64,000 nucleotides of DNA from Nereocystis luetkeana. Its lineage: Eukaryota > Sar > Phaeophyceae > Laminariales > Laminariaceae. A model generated the notes under the pieces. That model had not been told where the DNA came from. It was given only the letters and a program-made list of their open reading frames with translations, and did not search any database. How positions within the stretch are numbered: position 1 is the first letter of the stretch; each line of letters begins with the position of its first letter. This document shows positions 22,736 through 33,375 of the stretch, piece by piece. The translations under genes and the position numbers were made by a program. The stretch spans positions 7,452,406 to 7,516,405 of the forward strand of contig JARUPZ010000018.1 in NCBI GenBank assembly GCA_031213475.1, read 5' to 3'.

Positions 22736-23559
22736 TGAGCGTGGCGGTACCGTTGTAGCTCAAGGTGGTTCATCAGGTTGGGTTGGGTCGGGTGGGGTTG
22801 TGTTGGGCTTGGTCGGTGGTGAGTGGGTGGGTGGGTGGGTGAGTATCAGCCACAAGACCGATTTTGGGCCCTCTGATTGAAATTCATAGCTCATTGGTGC
22901 TTTGAGTAAAATCAATGACTTTTGGGCATACCAGGTGTGTTGTACGATAAAGGGCGCCCGGCATGCGGCCCTTCGACATTTCGTGTATTTGCTACGGACT
23001 TTACGATGTTGGGAGTTCCTATATCTGTTTCTCTCTCCGCTTCCTTGAACTACCCTGCGTAGAGTTTTGTTTTGACACGCCGGGGCGTATTGAAGTGTCA
23101 ACGCGGTGCTGTTGTTTTGTCAAGAATTGGCCAAACCATGTCGTATACAGGTTGTTGATACTAGGGATGCCAGCGGTCATGATAGGGATGTAGGGCACGC
23201 ACCGAAATCGGGCGATGACACGTTCTAGGCACGACTTGTTCCGATACACGAACTCTATGCAGCTGCGCGCTCCATACGAAGAACACCTGTTTGGAACGTT
23301 TCTCGCCACGGTGTCATTCTCTAGGTTGCCCCAACTCTCATCCCAGTCCGTCAGCGTGTCGTAGTCGGTTCTATAATATACTAGGGTTAGAGCATCAGCC
23401 GCTGCGCGGACCTCAACGCGAAAAATTCGATTCCGGCACCTCGCGCTCTTCGGACAACGCAACCTACCCCACCCCCCCCTCCCGTCTCCCTCCAGGGTCA
23501 GCGTGCTGCCATACTAGCATACCCCTACGGCCTACTCGTGTGTCGCTTGGCGTGGATGT
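22736..23559. other. Intergenic space between convergent genes
   Basis: The interval lies between the stop of the aldo/keto reductase (+) and the stop of the CFAP418 homologue (-), so it must hold two 3' ends. It contains a GGTTGGGTTGGGTCGGG-type tract at about 22768-22840 and nothing else I can name. Confidence 0.6.
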
Positions 23560-26500
23560 TTAATGCCCCCCGCAAGCCCAGCGTGGCCGTTCCGCCGGCG
23601 AAAGAAGAGACAACTCCTTCACGTTTTTCCAGGAGCATTGGCACGCGTACGCACACCCATCTGGTCGGCAAGGCAGGCACGCAGGGAGATGGACGAGGAT
23701 CGTACTGTAGCACTCTCACAAGATAACCTACCTCGACGAGCTGCCGAATTACGCATACATGCTGATCGCTGTTTTGTGGATACGCCCACTTTGAACGGGG
23801 TGTTTTGTCCTTGCAAAAAGGATGCCAGTACCTGGTAGCATTTATCCGCTATTCGTAGCCGAATTCAGGCCACGCACGTACGACCTGGAGGCCATCTTTC
23901 CTGGCGTTCTGATCCATGGCATGACATCATTTTACACTCCTTTTCGTCATGCCATACCCCTCTCATTTTTTTTTGCGTGAAAACGTCAGACGATTTCGTT
24001 ACCGGAGTTTAGTCGAGCCAATTTAGTCACCTGGAGAACGCGTCAGCCGGGCGCTCAGCTTGGCTGGATCCGGCGCGTTATTTCTCAAGAACATGTAGTC
24101 GGTCTTGGCGTCCCACTCCCGTCCTTCAAAACACAGTACCTCGAAATTGCAGTCCGTACACCGCAACCTATCGCAAGCGCTGCGTTTGTAGCACGGCGGT
24201 GTTACGATGTGAAAGCCGGGGCGGGGTCCGCTGATGATGCGTATCAAATCGCGAGGAAAAATTGCTCAGTCAACTAAGAAGTTGGCCTATATGTAGCGGT
24301 AGGGTGCACATGATGATTGTGGGTGTCTCGAGTTTTAATCGCCTGCGTCAACCGTGACTAGACAGCGGTAGTGTCAGAACAAATAAAATATGCTTACAAA
24401 TCAACTTGTTCAAAGTGCAGTAAGCTACGTATTCTCGGTGCTTCAAGACAAATTATTCAACCAAGCTTTTTCACTTGTGTATCTCAAGGTGTCTGGTTGA
24501 TCTACCGAGGGCTCCTGCGGCAGTAACGCGACTCAGCTGCTTCTGTCGTTTCGTGTACGCGAGTATCAAGTATTTCGTTAGGGGCTTGCTCAACGAATAC
24601 GCCCAAAGAGTTGCCGCAAGTCACACCATTACCCTCCGTGTACCAAGCAGTAACACCAGAATAGGTACATCAGTATCGTAGCGGGGTATAGCCGTCGATG
24701 AGTGGGCACACATGCCCAAGACTGCTGAGAGCGATCCTCACCACTGAGATAGAGACGAAGCGCAAAAGCCTCGCTGCGTGGAGACCCCAGCCAAGTTGAC
24801 GGTTCCACATCTCCGCCTCTTTGCAGCGGTCACCGACAGGCCATCACCACTGGGTTTGTTTTGTGTGGAGGGGCCTGAAGAGATATCGCGTAGTACCACC
24901 CCAGCGGAGGCTGCCCCAGGACCTTCTGTCTCAAGAACTGTGGCCGGCTCGCCTTTCTCCCCGCGATAGATTGCATCGATTCCCCCTTCTCGAACGACCG
25001 AGACTACCCGCAGAAGCTCGTCGACATCGCCGTCATCGGCACCCGTGGTGTGCGGCGCTGAACCCAAGAAAGTCGCCCCTTGCGACTGCAAAAAAAAAGA
25101 GGGATCGATGGGAGATGTACGCCCCCCTGTGAATGCCATACGCTACTACTATTAATACTATGAAAACATTCAAACGTTCGCTTTGAAGCTCGGGTGTGGG
25201 GGGGTGTACGGGTACGTGGTTGTGTATCTCACTGCGCATTGCACCCACCTTCCGCGTCTGAGACGGTGGTAGAAGAAGCGTCAACATACGCCGCTGATAC
25301 TGGGCGTATACGAAGTATACGCAACATAAAAAGTCGCGAAGATAGCAAGAAGTCCAACTATTATTTAATGTTAAGTTCTTCGCAAGGGATTCGTTTCCCT
25401 CTGAAATGGTATCAAACCTTCCGGTACTGTAAAAAAAAACCTTCTCGTACAATATTGTACACTACTCGGCGCGTCCTCGAGTAAGAAGCGAGGAGTATCG
25501 CGGTATCACCCACCGTCGGAAGAAGCACCATTTCCCCGTGTGGTGTTGAGCCCGCCCAAGCTGAAGGTGGCTTGCTTTGCCCAAAGTTGCCTGGAGGCTT
25601 TGCCTCTGGAGGCTTTTTGAACAAAGAAGACCTGCTCCAATCCACCCCCAGGCTTGTCCCTAACTGGTCGGTGGGGGCGCTGTAATATCACGTAAAGGGA
25701 GCACGTGCACAATTTGCACAGAGAGGTGGTGGCAACATGGCATAACGGCATCACGGCCACGGTTAAACAGGCGAGGGGGCTACTGTACTGTATGTTAAGT
25801 TCAAGGTCGGGACACTTTGTATGCCTTGCTAGGTTTGCCTATTGAGCAGATACTCCTTGGGACTCACGTGTGTTGTTTGCTTAGAGATAGAAGAAGAGCA
25901 GCCCTAATCCTTCCGTGCACGATGAGAGACTGAGAGCAAAGCTTGTGCCTCGCCGGGGAAACCCCTGGTTTTCCACCTGAGATACGTCCCCCTGGTACTT
26001 CAAATACTTGTACGATCCTAATACCTGAACCCAGGCAATTGCCGGTCTTTCGGCCTCATTCAAGCAGTAGTACCCAACATGTACGACCAAGGAGCGGGGA
26101 GGTCGCCTGCAGGGCGTTTTTTTTTTCTTCTCCTTTCGTCGTCTTCGCCCTTCGTTTCTCCCTCCCTCCTATTACGGGGGACCATAATTAATACCTGGTA
26201 GGACCTATGGCATACATAAACACCTACATATTTAACCATTTTTACTATTAATAACAATAATTGGTCCTATTAATTATGGTCCCCCGCAATAGTTGTGACT
26301 CAGATCCCGGGTCGCATAGCAGGCTCTCCTCCTCCCTCCCCACTATGGTTGGTGCCCTCAGTGGTTGTATTGCGGGATGACTTCAGCCTTTTCTTCCCTC
26401 GCCGACTCGCGTCGAATTTCACCCACCTGTTATGATACCGCCTGCTAACCCTAACATACCCTCGCCTGCTACGCGCTCATCAGGAGTTGATTCCTTTTCT

Positions 26501-27275
26501 TATTTTTGAAAATTTAGAAATCCTTACCTCCACGGTCGTGGGATTCGAACTCACGGGATCAACTCGCAGCGTTCGAGGGTGGCCACGGAGCTACGGGGGC
26601 GACCATTATTGCGTCAAACTTTACAACAAAGTGCTGGTGTTACAGGCGCGGTGCCCCGTGTGCAACATGCACAATTATAGTTGCGAAGCAGGTATTTATT
26701 CACTATGGTGTCGTAAATAGCATTACGGACACACTGCAGTACACCCACCCAAACAAGGGGTAACATAAACGCAAGGGTGGTCTCGCTTACGTACGTAGTG
26801 TAATCGGCCAGAGGAGTAAACATAATACAGGCGGGTTTGAACGTGTTGAGTGTTGAGCGGTACTGAACTCACTGTAGATTCTACGGCTGTCCCAAGGATT
26901 CGTCCAGAATACGTGACAGGAGCGACTCTGGCGGGGCGAGATGCCGCGCCGTCTGGTACCTGAGAGTCAAGTATGAAGCCCCGATGTTTGTTGCGAACTG
27001 CGGATAGGCAAGCTACTTGCAGAATTGTCAGTGTTTCATGTTTGTAACATGCAGCAGTATCGTTGCCTACTGCTGTATCGTTGACAGTGATAATGCTGCT
27101 GATGTATCGTTGCCGACTGCTGCTGTGTACTTGGTATATCGGCGCGTAGACGAGGGAATGACCGCATACAGTTTTATCCGGTGCTTCGCCCACACGCTCA
27201 CTTTGGTTTCAGGGGATCTTTCTCCGTCATTGCCCCTTCCACTTCGTCCAGGAGATCGTCAAGCGAGAACTCCAT
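23560..27275 (-). CDS. CFAP418: CFAP418 (C8orf37) homologue, cilium/flagellum protein
   Basis: Six exons: 27275-27202, 26959-26885, 25631-25514, 25085-24742, 24230-24031, 23660-23560 (TAA). All are GT-AG with matching phases; about 303 residues. The N-terminus MEFSLDDLLDEVEG matches the conserved start of vertebrate CFAP418, and LLSRILDESLGQP matches its second acidic helix. The C-terminal domain is clear: CDRLRCTDCNFEVL, WDAKTDYMFLRNN, then YACQCSWKNV and the terminal RWACGGH. In animals CFAP418 is needed for photoreceptor cilia and is mutated in retinal dystrophy; here a flagellar role is inferred. The cysteine pairs suggest metal binding. The middle is Pro/Ala/Gly-rich and longer than in the human protein (207 residues). 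The third exon (SSLFKKPPEAKPPGNFG) rests on splice phase rather than on homology. Confidence 0.88.
26170..26291. mobile_element. Family A MITE with TACCTGGTA insertion
   Basis: Ends TTACGGGGGACCATAATTAA / AATTATGGTCCCCCGCAA. At 26190-26198 it reads TAATACCTGGTAGGACC where most copies read TAATAGGACC, a clean 7-bp gain at a TA. It sits at the end of the SINE copy. Confidence 0.9.
26292..26609 (-). mobile_element. tRNA-headed SINE
   Basis: The minus strand begins GTCGCCCCCGTAGCTCCGTGG (A-box like) and has GTGAGTTCGAATCCCAC (B-box and T-arm like) about 55 nt on. An A-rich link and the shared body follow (GACGCGAGTCGGCGAGGGA, AAAGGCTGAAGTC, GCGACCCGGGATCTGAG). The acceptor stem does not pair, so it is a tRNA relic, not a working tRNA. 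It overlaps an intron of the CFAP418 homologue. Confidence 0.8.
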
Positions 27276-27942
27276 CGACACCAACTCAAGCTCAAAGCAT
27301 AGCCACACCGCCGTAGCTCCTTGGATACGATCCTATTGATAATAGAACCAATTGAATAAAACCGTCAGAGTTCGTTAAGACCCGGGTGGCTTTTGCATCC
27401 GGGGGTACTTATGGCTGGTATTACGCAGAAAAACCCCACGAAGCACGGCATCAGACAGAGGAGTTAGGCAGCGCAGGTGGACCGTGAGCTCTCCGCAAAT
27501 TACGTTGAAGGGGTGAGAATTTCGTGAGCACGCGTGAGTGAGGATGACGGACGCTATGTCGATGCCAAGCTTCGACGGCGGCATAGGTGAGCCCATCCAA
27601 GATTAACCACCTTTAACAACTACACCCGACGTTTCGGGGCCAAACTACTTGTAATTTGAGCAGGATTATTTTTGCGGTAGAAATTTGTTCCACGACACCA
27701 ACATAGCCCAGTGAGCCCAGCGGAAATACCAGTCTTGACTCGTCACGGCAACAGCAGTACAGCAGTACCTCGTAGTCAAGAGGGAGAGAAACTGCCTTGC
27801 TGTGTTGGTAGGCGTGCTAGATATGGGCTTGCCCGCTGTGGTGCGGACGCACGCCGTCGGACGCTATACATATATAGTGGGGGTTGTTTTTTTGTGTTGG
27901 GGTGAGCGGCGAGATCGGAGATGGTGTGATGGGAAGGGAAAA
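27276..27942. other. Intergenic, upstream of the CFAP418 homologue
   Basis: The interval lies between the CFAP418 start codon (27275) and the stop of the small Ala-rich gene (27943), both on the minus strand. It should hold the CFAP418 promoter. No gene, repeat family or clear motif was recognised. Confidence 0.5.
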
Positions 27943-28248
27943 TTATATTAAAAATAGTAAGAAAATGAATCCAGCCATCGGTACGATTAGACATACCAGG
28001 TATAATGCAGCAGCAGTAGCAGCAGCATCGTTGGCCTGGCGAGAGGCCACAGCAGCGTCGATGGCCTGGCGAGCCTCGGCTTCGGCTCGTCCAGCACGGC
28101 GTGCGCCGACCTCCGCTTGCACAGCAGCTACAGCAGCATGAGCATTCGCCTCGGGTTGTGTTTGCGCAGCAAACAACGCAACCTGCACACCTCGCGCCGC
28201 AGTAGCCGCGTTGGCACCGGCCTCCGGCGACTTGCTCTCGTCGGACAT
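27943..28248 (-). CDS. Small Ala-rich protein with C-terminal membrane segment
   Basis: An ATG at 28248 opens a 101-residue frame, MSDESKSPEAGANAATAARG onward. The body is Ala-rich with scattered Glu, Arg and Gln, consistent with a long helix. The last ~20 residues (ALYLVCLIVPMAGFIFLLFL) are hydrophobic, which would give a tail-anchored topology (inference). A possible donor lies at CTG/GTATGT (about 28007), so the gene may instead splice after ALYL, and the hydrophobic tail would then be intronic. No family is recognised. Neighbours on both sides are on the same strand. Confidence 0.45.
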   Translation of the reverse strand: MSDESKSPEAGANAATAARGVQVALFAAQTQPEANAHAAVAAVQAEVGARRAGRAEAEARQAIDAAVASRQANDAAATAAALYLVCLIVPMAGFIFLLFLI

Positions 28249-28482
28249 CCCGAACTCAAACTACCTGGTAGTCTATATCACACCTTGAACCTATAGCGTT
28301 GCCTCTGCTTCACTGCGCTGTTGCGTGTAGGTTGCGGCTACGCACCAGACAAGGTGTATGTACCAAGGGCTACGATTCATGCTACCGTGAAACATCGCAT
28401 TCATCTGATTGGCTAAACTTCTTACGTTTACGTACAAAACTCACATTCTCTCATTCTTCCGAGAATACTCTGCATATAAAAC

Positions 28483-29043
28483 TCAAGGGAGGGTGATATT
28501 TCGACTCTGCGTCGAATTCAATATCGCGATTTGCGTACGCCCAAATCCCTCGATATAAAACTCGAAATCGCCTTTTTTGCCAGAAGAAGCACGTGAGATA
28601 TAAAACTCGGCTGTAATTGAAAGAGTCTGGTTGTAGTGGTGGTAGCCGTCGGAGACGTTGTCTGGGTAGTAATTGGCCTCGACACGGGCCCCGCTCCTCA
28701 TCCTGGAGTTATGCTCGAGATGTCGTTCGCCGGCTCCGTCGGTTCTCACGCTTGGCTCTGCTCCAAACGGCCGCGATAGTGGAAGCAAACCCCCTTCGCC
28801 GATGAGCCTGAGGATGGTATCGGGATCCGTTGTGTTGGATTCAGTATTGAACGTACAACAGCCCGAAAGCAACAACAAAAAATAGGCTTACACAGCAGAG
28901 TCGTAGGTATACACCACCACTCTCACGAGGTAAACAGCTACCCTGGTACCTCTTGGGAACGATGATGCCACCAAACGGCGTTACGTACGTGTTACTAACC
29001 TCGTCGTCTCGCGAGTAGGTATCTGCCAACTTCCAGCTTCCGT
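28483..29043 (-). CDS. Unrecognised gene, last two exons
   Basis: Exons 29043-28950 and 28807-28483 (TGA), joined AAGAG/GTACC to CCTCAG/G with matching phase. Protein blocks include DGSWKLADTYSRDDEVSN, TYVTPFGGIIVPKR, ARVEANYYPDNVSDGYHHYN and SITAEFYISRASSGKKGDFE. The Tyr/Phe/Asn-rich composition with possible N-glycosylation sites (NVS, NQT, NST, NIT) suggests a secreted or luminal beta-rich protein, which is inference. The 3' part repeats the words GAGTTTTATATC and GGCGATTTCGAG, so a duplication may have shaped it. The 5' exons were not found. Confidence 0.5.
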
Positions 29044-29916
29044 CTTGTACATGAAATACAACAGGCGCACTTGCGAGGTGTCTACAGCAGTACTCGTACA
29101 CCAGTGCATTACTTGTATCAGCGCGCATGATACGACAGCGGCGAGAACAAGACACCTGGTGGCACGCATCCCCCCCCCCCAACAACATATTTGCGACGGC
29201 AGCTGCAATGATTCCGTGGTACGGATTATACGAAAGAGCATAACAGGCACCTGGTGGTATAGTCTACTCGTACTGCTGCTGTACCACGTAGAGACAACAC
29301 ATGAACCAGCTATAATACTGGTGTACGATCGTACGACGAGCACGAGATATTCTCCTTTAAAAATAAAATAATAGGCATACTACTTGTAATTAGTATACGG
29401 ACTTTTTTGAGTCCGAGAACGAGCAGGGAGCTCCCCAAACACGGCGCCAACCTAGTCCACTACCAGGTGTATACGAAGTCGACAACCTCGAGTACGCTAC
29501 CAGCTCATCGTCCCAGAGCCCGCCTGAGCAACGGTGCATCGGCTTGCCAGTTGGAACCTTTCATCGTTGCTTACAACTTCTCGTGTTGTACTCGTATGCC
29601 TTGACAACAACAGTGAAGTTTTTGCGCGCGCAGCGGCCGTCTGTACGAGCACTCGTTTCGACTTTTGAAATCACCTGCTGTCGTTGTGGGTAGAGCTCAC
29701 ACCAGAGCCCATGCCATCAGCGATGGCCCCGACATGACGTGGCTGCCAAGCGGTTCCTCCATTCAACCAAGTCGTCGCGTCCACTGCTGCTGTTGTTGTT
29801 CATTGGTGGCGTCGTGATGTCGTGATGATCGGATGACCGAGTACAGGAGACAGGCTGGGTCTGCGGTGTGTCCAATCTTGTCTGCCAGATTCGGCTCTTC
29901 CAACCAAAAAGAGAAC

Positions 29917-29960
29917 ACAAATATAGGCTTGGGGTAATACCCCAAGCATATATTTGTGTG
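29917..29960. repeat. Near-perfect hairpin-forming palindrome
   Basis: CACAAATATAGGCTTGGGGT is followed at once by its inverse (ATACCCCAAGCATATATTTGTG), leaving essentially no loop. It is not related to families A, B or C. Confidence 0.8.
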
Positions 29961-30158
29961 TTGCGGACCACGTATCGCGAAAATATCGCCATGTCCCGCC
30001 GTTGGTACCAAAATTCGATAGGCACATAATTTGGCTCTAAACCCGAAATATCGCCTTTTTTTCTGAGTTTTATATATGGTCTATTAACACGTGTATACTC
30101 GCATATTACTGCAGTTTGCCAGGACATTGTCGTGCCTGCGCAGTGAGTTATTAATAGC

Positions 30159-30337
30159 TACCAGTACATTCGATGAAAATCGACGAGCAGTGGGAATGCC
30201 GAACCCTATAATATGCGCGACTAAAAATAAAAGGCACGCTCGTACCTGAGGGGGGGGGAGAAGGGACGACACCTGTGTGACCACGGCTTGTCCAGAACCC
30301 AGACGAAGATCGCTGAGGGTAAAACCTCCTACTAATA
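30159..30337 (-). repeat. Family G dispersed repeat
   Basis: In reverse it reads TTTTACCCTCAGCGATCTTC, GGACAAGCCGTGGTCAC, CAGGTGTCGTCCCTTCTCCC and CACTGCTCGTCGATTTTCATCG, matching the copies at 59918-60240 and 63424-63880. Confidence 0.8.
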
Positions 30338-31319
30338 TCATACGATTTAGACCTATGCCAATGGAAACGCGAAGTTCAAAAGTTTTTGTTGAAATATATC
30401 GCTTTAAAAAAACAGCCGAAATTTGTCTCGTACCGCCGCTGTGGGGAAAAAAGAGAAAACTGTTTTATTTTTTATTTTTTTCCCCCCCAACGGCTACTGG
30501 CGGCGCAATTTGTGTTTTTTTGGTTGCAAATTGTCAACACGGTGATCGAAACCAGCTCGTGCGACGATCGACGCTCGATCTCGACATAGACTCAGCCCAC
30601 GGCCAACCCGCCCGGTATCTGGCAAGGCCAACGAATATAGATGACGGCCTCGAAGATATCAGGTGGACCCATGGTCTAGGGGGCGAGAGCTTGCCGGCGG
30701 CGTCCTACGGTATCCTCCCGAAGCCGAAAAAAAGTCTATTTTTTGCCATTCGAGACGGATGGAGAAGTTTTGTCTTCTGTTTTGTGCAAACCAGCGGCCA
30801 AATATTTTTTTATCATACGCCTGGTCAGCTCCCGCCACATGACACCGGCCATGGTATGAAGACGGTGACCTTAGGGTGGGTCGGAGCCCCTAACGGGCGC
30901 ACTCCGTCCAGAATTCAAGAATTCATGACGCAATCGTTGGTTTTGCGGATCGATGTCTGTCGAGGACTCGGAATCTCGCCGCTTCGAACCAAAGATCGGC
31001 CTGAGTTTTTCTCAAGCCGATATTGGCCCAACATCGGCCCCAGATTTGCTTCTTTTGGGGTTTTCCAAAAGTTAGGAACTTTTTTTTTTCTTGACGTGGC
31101 CCATAGATAGGAACCGTGTTCTGTTTTTTTTTGGCGGGTATCTTTGAAATTCAAACTTTTTATGGAAACTTCGCTGTACCATTGGCATAGGTCTTAGGCT
31201 GGAAATTAAAAGTTATGATTAAAAAAAGAAAAGAAAAAAGAGTAATATGCGATATCTGACATGTATACCCTGTACCACCACCGTGTAACACGCACAAGAG
31301 AACACCCCCCCCTCGGACA

Positions 31320-32046
31320 TTTATCAGGGCTGGGTTTCTCGACAAAGGAGAGGGCGTACTGAATACGCCGAGCGACGCGTCTATGCAACCTTCTCTGGCG
31401 AAGTGTTTCCAAAGCCACCATTTTCGCTTTGTGTGCCCCTTAAGGCGTGTTTTGGAGGGCACGGGGTCTGAAATTGGTCCTGCTACGGGGGACTATAGTT
31501 TATAGGACCTACGGTACACACAAAAAACTACCGGTATATAATTCGCTATTTTTACTCACAGTATTTGGTCCTATTTACTATGGTCCCCCGTCCTAGGGGG
31601 TGTTTAATCGCCAGCGTGTTGTACTCGTACGGTATTCGAGGATTACATGGAGTCCTCGGACAATCGAATTGTCTCAGGTACCTGCCTGCCGCCCTAAGTA
31701 GGACGGGTGCCTTTACACTTACGACAGACACCCTTCGGTGCAGCAGTGAGTGCATTCCGGTTTCGGACCCGAGGTGTGCACAACCGCGAGTATGACACTC
31801 ACCGAAAGGCCAGGCATGAAGCTCGTGCAAGCACAACAACTGCAGACTTACGTATAACCGGTGTGGTAATCCCCCTCGAACGATTTCCCGAGCCGATTTT
31901 CTCGACAACTGGGGCCGGTGCAAACGCCGAGCGACGCCTTCTTATGGAGAAGGATCTCGACGACATGTTCCCAAAGCCGCCGATTTTCGTTGGGGCGCCC
32001 CCCCCTCTCCCTGATTTTGGAGACAACTGGCTCTGAAATTCGTCCC
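31320..32046 (+). repeat. Diverged direct repeat pair (31320-31485 and 31880-32046)
   Basis: Both copies carry TTTCTCGACAA, ACGCCGAGCGACGC, GTTCCCAAAGCC or GTTTCCAAAGCC, and ATTTTCG before a C-rich block and CTGAAATTGGTCC or CTGAAATTCGTCC. Divergence is high. A family A MITE (31482-31598) and unrelated sequence lie between them. Confidence 0.55.
31482..31598. mobile_element. Family A MITE
   Basis: Ends CTACGGGGGACTATAGTTTA / TTTACTATGGTCCCCCGTCC. It contains TACCGGTA at 31529-31536 where most copies have TATA. Confidence 0.85.
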
Positions 32047-32230
32047 AGCGGCGTTGTCGCTAGCGTGTACCTGGTACGTACAGTACAGGAGTTGTACTGG
32101 TGTAGTATTACGAGTATGATACACCTGGTACACCGGTGCCTTCTACAGCAGTACTACTTGTAGGTATTCACAGCAGTATTCGATTTATCTACAGCAGTAC
32201 TACTTGTAGTGTACATACACGTATTGGAGG

Positions 32231-32497
32231 GGGTTTTACGATAGAGGTTCACCCAATTTTTTCTGAGGCTCCTTCCTCACTTGAGGAGCTCCATACTAAT
32301 AGTAAGTCTCCCGAAAACTGATTGCAGCAACGGTCAAATTGCATCCCGATGAAGAATCCCATGGCCCGAGTATACAAAAAAAAAGAAGTCATTTTTCGAA
32401 ACAAGACTGGCATTCCAACGATTCTGGGTTAAGGAGCCCCGTTGTTCAGGAAAACAATCAGCGGAAATGTGCTGCCTCTATCGTAGAACGCGTCATC
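32231..32497 (+). mobile_element. Family C inverted-repeat MITE
   Basis: Ends TACGATAGAGGTTCACCC / TGCCTCTATCGTAGAACGCG. The internal stem is CCTCACTTGAGGAGCTCC. The body carries CATCCCGATGAAGAATCCC, CGAAACAAGACTGGC and AAGGAGCCCCGTTG as in other copies. Confidence 0.85.
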
Positions 32498-32887
32498 AGT
32501 AGATATTATATACTGAGTATACTCGTATATACCGATTTCGTTTCGCTGGCCTATATCGTGCTTCTTGTTTTCTCGGGGTGGTATAGCCTTCGAATCTCAA
32601 CGGCTATATAATGGGCCGTTCGTTTTTTTCTTCTCAGCTATGTTTACGCTGATCGTCTTCGGATTTTTCTTCGATTTCACCTTAGCGTCGCACCCACGTC
32701 CCCAGCAGCAGTAGTCTCCGAAGGGGGCCGTGTGCTTTCGGCAGTACCTTTGGTATGTGCCAGTATCCCAGCAACATCCAGTATAATACGTGTATACTAT
32801 ACAGGGCGTAGAGTATTCGAGGCATGTCAAACGGTGTACGAGTATATATCGGATTTAGTGGGGAAGTTATACCCCCCCCCGCCCCCC

Positions 32888-33003
32888 CCCACTGTTGGAG
32901 GCGTCTCTATTAGGAGTAGGAACGGTGCTCCGTCTCGAAAGGGATGTGTGTGGTCAATGGTCAAATGACCAAGACAAGCAACAAATGAGTACGCCCCCCG
33001 CTC
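32888..33003 (-). repeat. Family H G-tailed repeat
   Basis: Reverse of the 861-1024 units: GAACGGTGCTCCGTCTCG, TCAATGGTCAAATGACCAAG, CAACAAATGAGTACGCCCCC. As in family D, the tract next to GTAC on this side is a C run. Confidence 0.65.
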
Positions 33004-33375
33004 CGGCGGAGAATGGAGTGTTGTCTGCGAAATTCCGATGAGATACCGGTGACCTCCCACCTTCCGCGCCCCGTGAGAGGTGTCACATGTGCCACACTTC
33101 GGTCCCACGCGATCGTCGCCCCTCCCCCTCCCTCCCCCCCACCCTCCCCCGCTCCCCCCCCCCCCCCCCCCCCCCGAGCCGTGCATTGACGTGCACTGGC
33201 TCCACATCGGCAGCCTCGGCCGAGTTCCAACCATTGTTGGCTTTGTTCCGCTGTCCTTACGACATATGTAGCTGTTTGCCGTTTTGGCGTTGTGACGTTT
33301 TGCGGCGTTTTTAACGTTTTGTCGTTTTGTTCGCCTCCTCGTCGTCCTCTTTCCCCCCCCCCCCTCCCCCGACAG

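Larger units (their letters stand above)
29044..33375. other. Interval without a resolved gene
   Basis: It lies between the unrecognised gene at 28.5-29.0 kb and the first identified YIPF6 exon, and should contain the missing 5' exons of both. A plus-strand frame at 30277-31110 (277 codons) is open, but its first ~20 codons lie in a family G repeat and no splice or homology evidence supports it. Candidate first coding sequence for YIPF6 is a GEWSVVCEIPMRYR-like stretch ending at GTGACC near 33052; its phase does not join directly. The remaining sequence is repeats of families A, C, G and H. Confidence 0.45.

Noticed and set aside
25249-25287. Short alternative first exon for the CFAP418 homologue (MLTLLLPPSQTRK)
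   Set aside because: Phase fits, but the exon at 27275-27202 carries the conserved LDDLLDEVE start and connects through two further phase-matched exons.
26521-26609. Functional tRNA gene
   Set aside because: A- and B-box-like words and a T-arm are present, but the acceptor stem cannot pair; it is the head of a SINE.
30277-31110. 277-codon plus-strand open frame
   Set aside because: It starts inside a family G repeat, contains low-complexity Phe/Lys runs, and has no recognisable motif or splice support.
33000-33057. First YIPF6 exon with an EIPMRYR-like sequence recalling the family's TIPMRSR
   Set aside because: The donor phase (2) does not match the next exon (needs 1), and the sequence borders a family H repeat; kept only as a hint.
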